From Caenorhabditis elegans (Eukaryota; Nematoda; Chromadorea; Rhabditida; Rhabditidae): 64,000 nt of DNA. This document shows positions 24,431-38,239 of this stretch, piece by piece. Position numbers and translations under genes: made by a program. The stretch spans positions 9,176,001 to 9,240,000 of the forward strand of contig NC_003282.8 of NCBI RefSeq assembly GCF_000002985.6, written 5' to 3'. Each line of letters opens with the position of its first letter. Within the stretch, counting starts at the first letter, position 1. The notes below the pieces were generated by a model. It was not told the origin of the DNA. It saw only the letters and a program-made list of their open reading frames with translations, and made no database searches.

Positions 24431-27400
24431 ATGCCTGATGTGAGTGTTTTTTTTTAATCTTCAAAATTTATAGTTTTTAATTGAATACAAATTGTATATT
24501 TTCATTAATACAAAAAATAGAAAATCAAAATGGGCCCAAAAATTCTACAATCTTCATCAAATTTGTGTTGTCAAACTAATTTTCACTAGGAAACAAAACC
24601 ATGAATTGTACTTTGAATCTGTGGGCGTTTAAGCGATGAGAAGACTGGTACATTGGTTGATCCTCTTTTAAATCTACTAACAATGAATATTCTCTGTAGT
24701 TGAAAGCAGTTATGTCTGCATTTGGGTGGTCAGTCAACCGATTCTTTTTGGGTGCATACATTTGTAGGTTTAGAACTGTGTTTTGATGTTTTTAAATTTT
24801 CTAATTAAATAATTTAGCTAAATTATTACTCATAGGAAATTTCATTCGATTCTAATTGTCACTATATTCCTAGTTCCTGTATAAATTGGCATATAATATC
24901 GTAAATTATCGGCGATTTTTATCGGTTTTGTCTTCCCGAAAAGAAATAAGGGTAATTCACATTCATCTATGGATTTAGTCGAATCGTTTCTTCATTATAA
25001 GGACAAAGTCCATTTGAAATTTAATTTAGTTTTTCCTATTTTTTCTTATATCTTTCTTCTTTCTATTTCCGAATTTTATATCCCTATCAAAGTCAGCAAA
25101 ATTTTGGCAATTTTCTTTTTATCTCACCGCTAAAATCACTTTGTGAAAATTGATTTTTGTTGATCTTGACTAAAACGAAAATCGAAAACTACAAAATAAG
25201 ATAACAAAAAATCGTAGAAAGCACGAGTGAGAAATGGGACAAAAGATTACGATTTTTAAACTCGAAATAACTATAAAATCTGCTAAAAATTATTATGTTA
25301 TTAATTTTGAAAGATGACAGTCATATGTAACAGATGTCGTAATATTTCTTGTAGAATGGTGAGCTGTTTAAATTATATTTCACTCCAATTAAGGACCCTG
25401 AAATTTAATTTGCTGAATAATTTATTCTTCAAAATTTAAGAAATTCATAACCTTTTTTCTAAACGAGCGAGATAAATTTGAAAAAATTTCCTATCCCAGT
25501 TTACGTATAACCGCTATTTTACTTAAAAATTCATCTGATTTTGCATTTTTAAATAGCCTTTAACAGTATTTGCAATGTTTTTATTACTGTGGGTGGTTGT
25601 TTTGTTGTTTTTGTTCCCGCCCTTTCGTCTTTCTCGTCTCATTCGAATTTTGGTGTCTTTTGATCAAAGTGATACTGAATGGAGAAGCACGTGGTAAACA
25701 GACGCAGACGACGGTATTAGACACGACGTCTTCTACCTTTTGAAGGCAAACGATGTGTCTATCGTTTGACTTGTTTCAGTCGTGTTGCTTCTACACTTCT
25801 CGTAGTAATTTTGAAACAAGAAGTGTCATCACACCTACCATTTTACCGCTAAATTGTAATTTTTTATTGAAATGATTATTGAATTTTCAATCTTAACGTA
25901 TAAACATTTTTAGACGTTTTTAGTTTTATTGAGTATAGAAGCTTTCAAAATTTCTTTATGGAAATTTATATTTATTTTCCATTCGCCCGAAAACTTTTGT
26001 AGATTCGAAAAGTTTATGTATGTAGTAGTTTGAACTCTGTAATTCGAATTTACCAAACATGAAACGTTGGTTTATCTCGAATATCACACAACCCTCTAAG
26101 ATATCACGTGATTACTGTTCCTTTTTTTTCAATCAAAAAATAGTATAGATGTATTGATTCAAAGTTATCATGTTTAAAAAACTGTATTATGTATTTTCCA
26201 ACAAAAAAATTGCGTTTCCTGACAGTAACCAATGTTTTTTTGCAGTCTATAACAAACGGTGGACGACCACCAGCACCTCCAAGCTCTGTGAGCTCAACAA
26301 CAGCATCGACAACTGGTAATTTTGGTTAGTTTTAGTCGAATTAATTATAAAAAAGAAGAAAATCGTCTTATTTGGTGAAGTGAAGTATTCATTCATCGAT
26401 AAAATTTAAAAACCCTGGAATGTTCAAGTGTTATTGGACACATGAATACGTCAAGAGGATTAAGTTGACGTCGAATTAAAAATTGACGTTTTTTGAAGTG
26501 ATAGAGAGAAAAGTACGATTTTTTGAAAAATGTTGTAGTTAAAATTGGCAGAAGTGTGATAGAAAAAAGATTATGAATTTAAAAGTTTATTTAATTTTTT
26601 AAAAGTTAATTCAATTTTTAAATTTCAGGTACTCGACGTCGTTTAGTGAATCGTATCAAGAAAGTCGATGAACTACATCCAGCACAAGAGAATCCCACGT
26701 TAGTTTTTGATCTCTTTTGAAAGTTTCTGATGGTCGTGGAAAATTTGAAACTCTTGTTAAAACTTTATTCTTGATAGTGCAAACGTATGCATAATTTTGT
26801 AAAAAAAAAGATTTTGGCCGAATCATTATACAAAACTAACCTGAATATATTTCTATTCTCACCCATTCATAACAATTTTAACTGGTCATGTGAGCATTAT
26901 CGGTAACTTTTTTCATCTTTTTTAGGACGAAAAGAGACGAATGGACAGTCTAACTGTATCTATCTCTCTCTCAATATCATAGATTTATGATGAGGAGGAA
27001 ATTTCAGTTTATGATTTGATTTGAAATTCAAATTTTATTTTTTCCCTCTCCCTTCCCCATTGACATTTTCTACTATCCACCTCTGCCAACCACGCATTCC
27101 TATTAAAACCGCCAACTGCTTCTAGAAATTTTGACTGAAAAACAGTCTACATTGCCGTTTTTGCAAATTTTAAATGGAATTTCCGATTTCCAATGATTTA
27201 TTATTAGCTAGCAGACAATTACAGACTAGAAATGAACGAAAAAGGTGAAAAATGATTTTCTGGCTTTCTTTTTAAACTGTAGACTATTTCAGAATGGGAT
27301 CACACTGGTTGTCCGAGCAAGAAAGATCACGACTTGAAGCTGTTCAACAGGATTGGCGAAGAACTCGACCAATGAAAGTGAGTTGGAATTAATTTTATTA

Positions 27401-30400
27401 AATTATAATATGCTTGGAATTAGAAAAATTAGAAAAACGAGAGATGTGAAAGAAATCACTTGAGGCCAAAAGATGCTATGAATGTTTTGTCTGTGGAGTA
27501 GAGAAGATTTGAAATGTGCTTTAAATTATAAAAAATAAACCGAATGTAACTGTGTTATAAATTATTCTAAATTTTAATGATTTTTTTCAATTTTCCAACA
27601 AAAAAAAACTGGGTTCGGTCTATTTTCTGTTTTCTGACATTTAACGCAAAAATTCAAAACGACTCTGCTCCACATTTAATTCAATTACTTAACAAACGTG
27701 ATTCTTAGTTTCAGTGGACTTCAAAAAAGAGACCAGATGATCCAACGACATCATCTCCATCGACAGTTTCAATTAGTAATGCATTGGAAAATTCAACACC
27801 TTCATTAAACAATGTTTCTTCGATCACAAACTCTTCATCACCATTTTCTTTATCGTCAGCTGCAACATCGACAGCTTCTGCCATAATCCCATTTACCTCA
27901 AATGTAGCTACAAATCATCCACATCTTAATCACCACGTGTCGAGAATACCACAGGCGATTGTAACAGGAGGGACAAATGGTTCATTACCTCCATTATTAA
28001 TATCACCGACGTCAGCAGCAGCCGCAACGCCGTTGATTTCAGGAAAAGCGGGTCCAATGTCACCATCAACGGGAAGTCCAATTAATGTGGCTGCTACAGT
28101 ATTACAGAATGCAGTTTCAAGTCCACAACATAGTATTTTTGATAGATCTAGGTGAGTTGACAATGATCGTCAACTAATGTTTTTGTAATTTAATATAATT
28201 TTCTAGGTTAAATAAAATTCCACCAAACACATCATTAGCATCGTCTTCGTCTCCGAGTGATGCTGCTAACAATGATAAACCTATACAACAACGTCATAGT
28301 ATTTTATCGAATGTTCGAACTCTCACTCAAGCAATGGTAAACGATGGACCACGAACGTTGACTGGAGATGATATGGACAAGATGGTCAGTGAAGAGGAAA
28401 GAGCACGAAAAGAGCAAGAGAAGCGAGAAGAAGAAGAGAAAGCAGCACGGAGAATTGATGTTGAAGATGATTTTGATGCGCAAGAAAAACCCATTGATAA
28501 GAGTAAAAGTAAGTTATAATTAAACTTTTTTTTCATTTATTTATTGAATTTCTTGATTTTACATTCAATTTTTTCAGATGGTCGATTCTTAAAGTTCGAC
28601 GAAGAACTTGGTCGCGGATCGTTCAAGACAGTGTTTCGAGGGTTGGACACTGAAACCGGAGTGGCCGTTGCGTGGTGTGAGCTTCAGGAGAGTAAACTGA
28701 ATAAGACTGAAAGGCAACGTTTTCGAGAAGAAGCTGAAATGCTCAAGGATCTGCAACATCCGAACATCGTACGATTCTACGATTATTGGGAGAGTGCGGA
28801 TTTGTGTGGAAAACGGAAATATATTGTGCTTGTAACCGAATTGATGACTTCAGGAACATTAAAAATGTATTTGAAGCGATTTAAACGGATAAACATAAAG
28901 GTTGTAATCATCTGATCTCAATTGTTCAAATAATTTTTTTTAATTTTCAGGTATTGAAATCTTGGTGCAGACAAATTCTGAAAGGGCTTTCATTTCTTCA
29001 CACACGTAATCCACCTGTAATTCATCGTGATCTCAAGTGTGATAATATCTTTATCACTGGTACAACTGGTAGTGTAAAGATTGGAGATCTTGGATTGGCA
29101 ACTCTTAAAAATAAATCATTCGCGAAATCTGTCATTGGAACTCCAGAATTCATGGCACCGGAAATGTACGAAGAGATGTATGATGAGAGTGTAGATGTCT
29201 ACGCGTTTGGAATGTGTCTTCTTGAAATGGTTACCGGAGAATATCCATATTCTGAGTGTATGAATCCAGCGACAATCTACAGAAAAGTGATATCAGGTGT
29301 CAAACCAGAATGTTTCTCAAGAATTCCTGCACAATATCCTGAAATACGTGAGATAATCGATCGGTGTATTCGTGTGAGACGAGAAGAGAGAAGTACCGTG
29401 AAGCAATTGCTCGTTGACGATTTCTTCACTCCAGAAGATCTCATCGGAATTCGTGTTGAAATTAAGAATCGGGATGCTGATCTCAATGATCTTAACGTGG
29501 AAATTCAAATGCAACTCCGAGTTTACGATGAGAAAAAGAGAAAACAATATCGGTTCAAGGAGAACGAAGGACTTCAATTTGCATTTGATATTGAAAATGA
29601 CAGCCCAGATGAAGTTGTTCAACAGATGATCGAGCAACAACATATTCCAGATGAGGATACTCGAATGATAACAAAGTTGATAAAAGACAAAGTGGATGCG
29701 TTCAGAAGAGATCGAGATCATCGTTTATTGGAGATTAAAAGAGCAAAAGAGGAGGAAGAAAGGATACGAGAAGAGGCTGAGATTAAAGAGGAATTGAGGT
29801 TGAGAGCTGAAGCTAAAGAAAAGGAAAAGGAGAGGTTGGAGAAAGAACGATTAGAAAAAAAAGCTGCAGCTGCGGCCGCAGCCAATCCGAATCCTACACC
29901 AATTCCACCAACTCCAGCAACACCACACTCTTCTGCCCAACAACAGCCTATTCCACCACCACTATCAACTCAAACTTCGGCTGAAATACAGCAGTCTGCT
30001 CAACAGCCATCTGTACCTGTAACTATGATCGCAAATATCCCAGCTATGTCGCCAACATCAGCTCAACCACAACCTGTTTTATCACCAACAAGTGCAGCGG
30101 TTCCAGTTCCAACGACAATGATTCATGTTCCAAAACCTAGCGAGATTCCAGTGCAGAATGTAGCGACGACTGCAGCCCCGGTTGCGGCTAACAATGTAAG
30201 CATTTACATATTTCATTCAAACCATGATCGTCAGGGCTGAATTTGAAAAAAAAAAGAAGTTTTCCTTCGAAAACGAAAACGACTAATGTTTTTTCCGCCA
30301 AAAACACGAAAAAAACGGAAAATTTTGTAATATTGGAACGTGATTTTGAAAATTTAATTAGGTTGATCAAAATTGCACTCTTTTAATAATTTCGAATATT

Positions 30401-33400
30401 TTTTTTTTGAAAAAAATTAATATTTAAAGACTTGGAAAAAAAGTATCTTGCTCTGGAAAAAATTGAATATTCTTTTATTTCAGGTACCACCATCACCAGC
30501 TCCATTCAAAACAGAAGATATCCAAACTCCCACACTTGCCCAGAATACGGTTCCACGAACAATCTCCACTGATGCTTCTGGACTTGTCATCAATACTCCT
30601 GCATCAATAGCATCACCATCACCTGCTCCTTCGGCTACTGATGTTGCTTCAACAACGGCTCCAGTCACCCCTGCTCCAACTCCAACAACAACAACGGACG
30701 GTGGTGCAGCAGCAGCTTCAACAACAACTGAAAACAAGGAAGAAAAGCGAAAAAGCAACAAAAGAAAAGTGGTAATGGAGATTTTGGGATGTGATGAATC
30801 GAGGAATTTTGCATTGGTCTCGTGTCGACTTGACACTTCTCATAAATCTGTTACCTTCCAATTTGCACCAGGAACTGACAAACCATGCACAATTGCAACG
30901 AAACTTTTGGCTGAAGATTGTCTTTTAAAAGTTCATGTTCATATTGTTGAAGCACAATTGGGAGAAGTTATTCAATTGATTAATTCTGATGGAAAGAAAG
31001 GTGTTGGTACTAAATTAGCGACGGTATTGGATCCAAATAGTACTGAACCACCAACTATCACTGCTGTCATGCCAAAGGATTCCTCTGCCGCAACTGCTTC
31101 TAATACTAAGCCTAAGATTGAAATCGAGAAAACGCCACCAACGAGAGATGCTTCCCAAGAGCCGAATAATGTTCAGGTTACGGTAAGTTTCAATATATGA
31201 ACGTTATTTATAGTTTATTATTTTGTTTTTTAGAACGTACGCAAAGTTTCACAAGAATCAAATGCCGAAAGTGTTCAATCAATTCCTCGTCCAGGTGGAA
31301 TCATTGTGATGTCCCCAACAAATCAAACAGATTCGGCTCCGCCCCCAACTGGAGCTGCAGCAAAACCATCACGATTCCAAGTAACAAAGTCAGCGGATCC
31401 TATAGCTACACCGATATCTTCGTCAATATCCACAGCAACAGTTATCCCAATTGTTGCAGCAACACCTACGAATATCACATCCGAACCGGTCATTGTCCAA
31501 CCAATCACTGCACAAGTTATAACCCATTTGGCTACACCATCGCCAGTTTCTCATTCGTTATCATCAAATTCTTCTCCAAGTGCTACAACTCATTCGAATA
31601 TGTCATCAATTCAATCAACGACTAGCGTTCCTGGAAGACGATTCACAGTTCAGCCCGTCTCTCAAGCAGAATCCGGAATATCTTCGTCAATTTCTACGCC
31701 TCATCCGGAACCGACGCCAGCAATCACTTCGTGTCCTCCACCAGTTCCAAGTGTCCCACCAGTGGTGTCCAATGGGACATTGAACTTAGAAGTTGCTCCT
31801 AAACAGACTCCATCAGCAACTAACCAAAATGTCGATACACAACATTCATCGTCAACAGCATCAACAGCTACATTAGTTTCGGAGACACCTGCTACAGTAC
31901 ATGTTACTCCGATCTCAGTGCCAGCTCCTGTTCAAGAACCATTAGTCATCGATCATCATTCTGATGTATTGACACAATTGGATAGTGAGTTGAGAAAGGT
32001 AAGTAAAGAAAATAATAATTCGTTTTTAAAGAAACTTAGACTTAATTAGAACTGTTCCCGTGACACAATTACCAGTGTTTTCAGGTCAGTGGAGTATCAC
32101 ACTCGGCTTCACCTTCAACGGTAGTCGAGTCGCTCACCTCAATGACTCCACAAACAATTCCATTGGCTTGTCAAACTGTGCCCGCATCGATCGGTCAAGC
32201 TCCAGCAGTCATCGCAGCTGCACACGCGGCGTCATTAATTCCAAATGCAAGTGTTCCACAGTCACCTAGTCGTCTTGATGCCGAAACTGGACTTGCCGGT
32301 CTTCACGAGAAGCTTGAAGCGCTGAAAATGGAACAGGATCGACGAGAAGATATGGGAGATGATGCGATTGGCACAACAACCACAGACGGAAAGGACGAGA
32401 TACCGATTGATACGTTAAAAGGGCTCGCGGAAGCATTAGGAAAAGTTATTCATGCGGATGGTAGAGAAACAACACCAATGCCACCGGATCATCCGGATTT
32501 AACAGATGCTTCAACGGTAAGCATTTTTAGGGAATTATTGAAAATTTATATAAAAAGTCTAGAAGTTTTTTTTGTGTTTCTGGTTCGTAAAAAAATTCGA
32601 AAAATGTCAAAATTTTTGCGATTTTTCCACCAAAAATACTATGACCCTTTTGAAGAGTACTGTAACATTCGTTGCTGTGGAATTTCCATATTTTTTCATA
32701 GTTTCTCGTTTAAAAATTTTGAGAAAAATCTTTAAAAAAACATAAAAATTGTAATAAATAGCGTTTAAAATTATGAAAAATCTGGAAATTCCACATCAAC
32801 GAAATTGTTAGATTGCAGTCTTTTTGAAGGTGCAAAACCGTTTGTATTAAACAAAAAAATGCCGAGACAGGATACCGTATTTTTGGGTGCAAAAATCGCC
32901 TAATTTCACGTCTCGATAATATAGTTATTTTCTTGAACAAATAAGTCTTAAATATTCGAATTATGTTGCTTTTCGCTTCTAGCACGGTCGATCATAGCTA
33001 TAAGTTTCATTTTCATATTCTCTGATTTTTGTTGTTAAGTATTCACACTGATTAACTCTGATTCAATCATAACCTGGTCTATTCTTTGTTCAGCAACAAC
33101 TCATCTCACCATCTAACCCTGATGTTTTGACAACGATGTCGTCGGCTGTCGAAGGATCAGCATCATCCACAATGATAGAAGACATTGATGCTTCAACATC
33201 AGCGGTAGACGCGTCAATGATGAATTCGATGCCGCCAGGAGCTCAGAACTCTACAGATCAGATACCAGCAGCGATGACACTGAGTATGGATCAAGAATGT
33301 GCTCAATCGATGACGTCATCGATAACAAGAAACACGACAGGCACCAAATTGGCGACTTTTGAGAATCTTGAAACAGCTCTATCTTCCACACTCGGAACAC

Positions 33401-35594
33401 ACATTCGTCAACCGAATGCACCGTCTTCTCGAGATGAGACGACGGCTCCGATGACACCAAGTTTCACAAATGAAAGAATTGGTGGTGGTGGAGGTGGTGG
33501 AGCAACATCATTTAGTATAGGAACACCGCCCAGCCATAGTCCGTTCCCTGTTTCGGAGTGTGATTATGATTTGAAGGTAACACATATTTTTGGTTGCTTT
33601 TTTTTTGAAATATTGTGTTTCGATCAATGATTTTGGTTTGCTTGCAATGCACTGCTAGCTAGACATTTTTATCTAAATATTAAAAAAAAAATCAAGTATA
33701 TAACTGTTTTGTTTTTGCAAAACGAAGTGCAAAATAAATATTAATTTAAATAATGGAAGACTGATCGAGGAATGCACTAAATTTCGATCAATCAAAACTG
33801 TGCAACACCCACACGTATGGGAAAAAGCATCCTAAGCGCATCCTTTTAGCATGATCAGTTTTCGGTTAAGAAAAGCGTCTTTGTTAACAATAGTCGTGTG
33901 GTGGGAAATCGAGAATGATTGATCGTTGGTTCTCAAACCTTTTTTTGAATATTTTATTTCTAAAGGCACATAAAAATGCGAAACATTTTCTCAAAAATGA
34001 TCAGTTTTCTCTTTTGTTTTTAATATCAAACCAGCCAGTCAAGTTTTGTAATCTTTTTTTACCTAAATTAGTAGAAGCAAAAAAAATATTAAAAGAAGTT
34101 CCTGGTGTTCCTGGGTACAACTTCACATAAAAAACTCATGGCCACCGATGCGATAGATGCACATAAAAATTGGGGGTTGCATCGCCCTTCTTTCCGCACT
34201 TTACAATCATATTTAATCACTTTACACATCCCGAACACGCACATATGTTCCTTTCGGTTGCACATGTTGGTAGAGGTCATGCATTTTTTACTTTCAAAAA
34301 CACAGAATCTCAAAATTATAAATTTAATATCTTATGAATAGTGATAATTTTGTTTGTTTTCAGGGTCAAATGGATTTGGAAAGCGAAGATCCTGAGGTGA
34401 TCCAGATGATTGTTCGGTAATTTCTAATATTATGAATCTAATTTTTCCTATAATTCTTTTTAATTTTTCAGTCATCGAATGGAACAACACAAACTTCTCG
34501 AAAAGCAACGTGTCGAGATTGAGCGTCTTCGTTCGAAAATTCGAGTTCCACGTGCAACTTCTGTGAATCCCGAAATGATTGGAGATGATGAAGCTGATAC
34601 GACGCTTACTGCTCTTCAAAGTGCATTAGGCAATGCTTCATTGTCATTGCCAGCCAGTCCGCCACCTAATACTGAGGTAAATTTGTAGAAACTTATTTGA
34701 ACGAATTCATTGGGTTACTGTAGACCACGGATGTCATCGAAAAAATTTTCAATGTTTTTTTTTTCAAGATAAAAACTAATTTTCAATTTTGAAGTTTCGG
34801 GAACACCGAAAAATCGGAAAAAGGTTTTTTTAAATAGAAAATTACAAAAAAATTCAGTTTTTTCAGTTTAATTTTGTTTATGCTGATGAGAAAAAACATA
34901 AGAAAACGTATAATTTTTTCTAAAAAAGGAAAAAAGACCGAAATTTTAAGCTGTTTTTCGAAAAATCAACATTTTTCTCGAAATATCAACGAAAATTTTC
35001 GATTTTTCGATTTTCATGAAAACCAAAAGACCGCCAACCTTACTGTAGACGTCTGAAGATGAAGATTTTTAAGAATCGGACTACTGTAATTCGTGTAGAT
35101 CTTCTTCAAAAATTGGATGTACTGTGGTACTGTAGTAACACGTCGCTTGCGTGACGAGACCCATTCGCGTAAGATATGGAGAAAATCCTCATCTTCAGAA
35201 GCCTACATACATCGCACGAAAACGGTTACTAAAGTTCCATCAGATTCCAGACAACGAAGGTCAACACCACTGTAATTCCTTCCGATGTATTGGCGACCCG
35301 AATGACAATGTCTCAATCGTCAACCAAATCAAGCAACGTCTCGGTATCATCCCGTCATCGCGACAATCAGTCCGCTCCGCCACGTCATCATCACCATCAA
35401 CCCCACCCTCCTCATCATCCGCACCTCCAAAATCACTATCATCCCCCACAAAATCATACGTCAGCCACTGCTCCTTGTCCATCGGCTATGGTTCAACTGC
35501 AAGCAGTGAGCAACAACAACGTGAACCCTCTCCATCAGCCACCACATCCAGTTTCCTCTCAGATCCCGCCACAGGCGTAATAGAAAATGTATGA
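24431..35594 (+). CDS. wnk-1: WNK-family serine/threonine protein kinase
   Basis: WNK kinases sense chloride and cell volume and activate SPAK/OSR1 (GCK-3 in worms) to control cation-chloride cotransport. Fifteen exons give about 1,860 residues: 24431-24439, 26246-26324, 26629-26698, 27293-27377, 27715-28151, 28207-28508, 28578-28900, 28951-30195, 30484-31182, 31234-31998, 32085-32516, 33094-33576, 34364-34416, 34472-34676 and 35199-35594. The kinase domain (about 330-605) has the WNK signature: lysine in the glycine loop (GRGSFKTV, about residue 344) and cysteine where other kinases have it (VAVAWCELQ). [15 protein letters not shown] and activation serine [13 protein letters not shown] follow. 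An autoinhibitory OSR1-C-like region ([15 protein letters not shown]) lies near 645. The tail has RFQV (about 1130) and RFTV (about 1219), the RFx[V/I] docking type, and a C-terminal coiled coil ([14 protein letters not shown]). Long Ser/Thr/Pro-rich, disorder-like regions surround these. The final reading frame is uncertain. Confidence 0.95.
24440..26245 (+). other. First wnk-1 intron (1.8 kb)
   Basis: Follows a nine-base first coding exon (Met-Pro-Asp). A GC-richer patch at about 25610-25800, ahead of the second exon, might host an internal promoter or enhancer. No gene or recognisable element was found. Confidence 0.6.
32590..32900. repeat. Imperfect inverted repeat in a wnk-1 intron
   Basis: GCTGTGGAATTTCC near 32671 pairs with GGAAATTCCACATC near 32790, and CTTTTGAAGAGTACTG pairs roughly with CAGTCTTTTTGAAGG. 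It resembles the dispersed palindromic repeats common in Caenorhabditis introns. A further stretch (GACAGGATACCGTATTTTTG) near 32866 resembles the element in the transporter gene intron at 43.2 kb. Confidence 0.5.
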
Positions 35595-36214
35595 GCATCC
35601 ATATTATTACCCAACCCTCTATCGAATTTTATCGGAGTCCAGATAATAAACTCTCCATTTCGCATTTTCTCTGATTTTTAAACAAGGTTTCTATATCGTA
35701 TTGTCTCGGCCTCGCCGTTTTCTGTCCCTTTTTTAAATTATCCTTTTCTCCTTTTCATTCTTTCAGTTCCTTTTTCAAACAAAAAAAGAAAAAAACGAGA
35801 ACAAGAACATCTACAAAAACTAGCGTGTAATTTATGTCGATTTGTATTCTGACGGGTTTTCGCTGAAAGTTTCGTGTAAACTGGATATCCTTCTTTCCAC
35901 TTCCCTCAGCCCTTTAATGTTTCTTCACAGAAAGTTGAGCAACATTTTCTCTCTCTCTCTCTCTTTACTTTTTCGTACTGTTCCTTTACCATAATTTCTG
36001 TAAATTTCACGTAATCTTTCAAAAGTTCCTAAAACTTCTACTCTTCCCCATCCAAGCCAACTGTCCTTCGTTTCTTCTTATTACGAGTTTCGCCTCTTCA
36101 TCGTTTTTCTTCTTTTGTTTCATTTTGTATTACTTTTATTTCTCTTCTTTTCGTATCCTTTCATTTTCTTTTTTTCCACAAAAAACTGAAAGTCGTGACT
36201 GGTGTCCGAGATGA

Positions 36215-36220
36215 AATAAA
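36215..36220 (+). terminator. wnk-1 polyadenylation signal AATAAA
   Basis: AATAAA about 620 bases after the last stop, at the end of a pyrimidine-rich 3' UTR that includes a CT run near 35951. Confidence 0.7.
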
Positions 36221-36420
36221 GATACTCTCATTTTTATTCTACGTTTTTCCAGGTTTTAGGTCTTACAGGTAGCGAACATGACATTGAGCTCTCTGAGCAC
36301 ACAGAGCACACTCAATCCATTGTTTATTGACACTTTTCGATAAAAAAGCTCTGACCTCCCGCAATAAAAGATTTGATTGACTTTTGCGTTGATGATTCGA
36401 TTGAAATCTTTGTGAGAACA

Positions 36421-38236
36421 ATGATCTTTACATTTTTCATTTTAACAATTATTTCCTTTACTGTTACTTGTCAAAAGTATGGATTTAATGAGAATTTGAA
36501 CAAAAAACAATTGAGAAAGTGAGTTTCTAAGATAAAAGTTATTTGAATTCAATTTAAATGTACATTTTTTATTGCTGTCATTGTGATGAAAACCATTATG
36601 AGATCCTGAAATTCTAGATTTTATGTTTTTACATTTATTACATATCTGCGATTTATGACATAAGTATACGATACAGGGTCTCGACACGATCGAAAAGTTT
36701 TAATAGAAAGCTGAAAAAATGGTTTGCACCTTAGAGGAGTACGGTATCTTCCACACCACATTTTTTAGCAATTTTAATGATTTTTGTCAACAACTTTATA
36801 GATTTGTATAAATATACAAAAAACTCCAAAACTTTATAGGTTTTCCTAAAGTTTCAGTCAATTTTTCGTAAATTGCCAAATGGGTGAAAATTAATGTTCA
36901 CTACTTTTTGACTTTTGACTTTAAATAAATACATTTAAAAAATGTATTGAACATATTATCACTACTGATGATAACTTAAATGGCTCGCAATCTTTTTTTG
37001 CAGGTTTAGTTTAAAAGTTTTCGATTGTGTAGAGACCCAAAACTGTTATCTTACGTCATACATCGCAAAATATGAGTAATGAATAAACTAATATTTTTTT
37101 AAGAATTTCGTCATCAGCTGATTCATCTTCCAAAAATTCCGGATGTCAGTGGTTTGGAACAGCTCCATTTTGTTACCAGACATGCCCTTCTGATTATGAT
37201 TTTATTCGTCAACATTCTGGTAGATGTGCTGATGGAACTGCATGTATTCCTGATTCAAGTTTTGGAGAACCTTGTATAAAACTGTTCTCGTATCAAATGA
37301 CAAAGAAGTTTTGCTGCAAGTATGGTTTTCTATGTCAGAATAAATCTATTGAATGAAACAATAAGTTAAAGAATTTAGAACTTGTGTATTATAAGAACCC
37401 AACTTTTTCTGCATTTTTTGAGCCTTGTTTCAAAAAGTTCACACTTCGCTTCTTATAAAGTAAAAACTAACTTTAATTATAATTCAGCGTTTCCCTGGGG
37501 TGGAAATATCTACAATTATTGAAACAGAAATTATATTCACATTTGAATACGCATAAAATTACGGAAGACAAATTCTTTCATTCATTTAATTTTAGAAGCG
37601 ATCCAATAGATTGTTCGTGGTCTGGAAGATGGATGGGTTCTGAAGACGCTTTTAATTTTTATTGTCGATTTGATCCTGATCAAGGAAAGTGTGGAAAATT
37701 GGAATGTTCAGTTAATCATCCACTGTTCAAAGCACATAATTCTTCACTCATTGGTATGTATTTTATTTTAATAGTTAGTTTGAAATATGCGATAAAAACA
37801 TTTCGATTTATTTGAAATTTATTCATAAGTTTGAGACACCTCATCTCTACCGTAGCCTCATCTGTTCGTTACAGTATCCTGAAATTATTTCAATTGTTGA
37901 ACGGCACCGTTGCTTCTAAGATTAAGAACTTAAATTTTGGTACTAATTTTGAACTGCTGAATAATATGGTTTTATTTATGTTAATTGTAATTTTTCTGAA
38001 GATAATATGGTATGGTAGATCAATTCACTCTAGAATCATGAACTTAATCCTATTCGACTTTAACCTGAAATTCTTTCAACTTGTCAGTAGAAAATGCTTT
38101 AAAGTTATATTATTTTTCAGAAGGTGATAATTGTGACGAGCTTCGAATGTGGAATCTCCGTGGAAAAGCATCATGTGGATATATAGCATGGTTTGAAAGA
38201 GGCGAATATAGGAATGGATGGTACAAAACATTTTGA
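36421..38236 (+). CDS. Secreted cysteine-rich protein, unrecognised (219 aa)
   Basis: Five exons fit in phase: 36421-36518, 37004-37075, 37104-37319, 37596-37753 and 38121-38236 (TGA). The start encodes a clear signal peptide (MIFTFFILTIISFTVTC). The mature protein has 16 cysteines. Landmarks are CQWFGTAPFCYQTCPSD, RCADGTACIPDSSFGEPC, a KFCCK motif, then CSWSGRWMGSEDAFNFYC, and a last block ending ASCGYIAWFERGEYRNGW. Two CxW.G-type segments suggest an internal duplication. It is predicted extracellular and disulfide-rich, with no enzyme motif seen. The 72-base second exon is phase-neutral and could be skipped. The intron between exons 2 and 3 is only 28 bases (37076-37103), unusually short. 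I could not place the family. Confidence 0.75.
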
Positions 38237-38239
38237 ATT

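Noticed and set aside
29317..29721. 134-codon minus-strand frame inside the WNK kinase exon
   Set aside because: Antisense shadow of a conserved kinase exon, hydrophobic/Ile-rich composition, no splice support.
31197..31625. 142-codon plus-strand frame in a different phase over wnk-1 exon 10
   Set aside because: It starts in the intron and lacks the RFxV motifs and Ser/Thr/Pro composition of the in-phase frame, which has matching splice sites.
35261..35482. Acidic 73-codon minus-strand frame over the last wnk-1 exon
   Set aside because: Explained by the complement of Ser/Pro codons (TCA, CCA) giving Asp/Gly runs.
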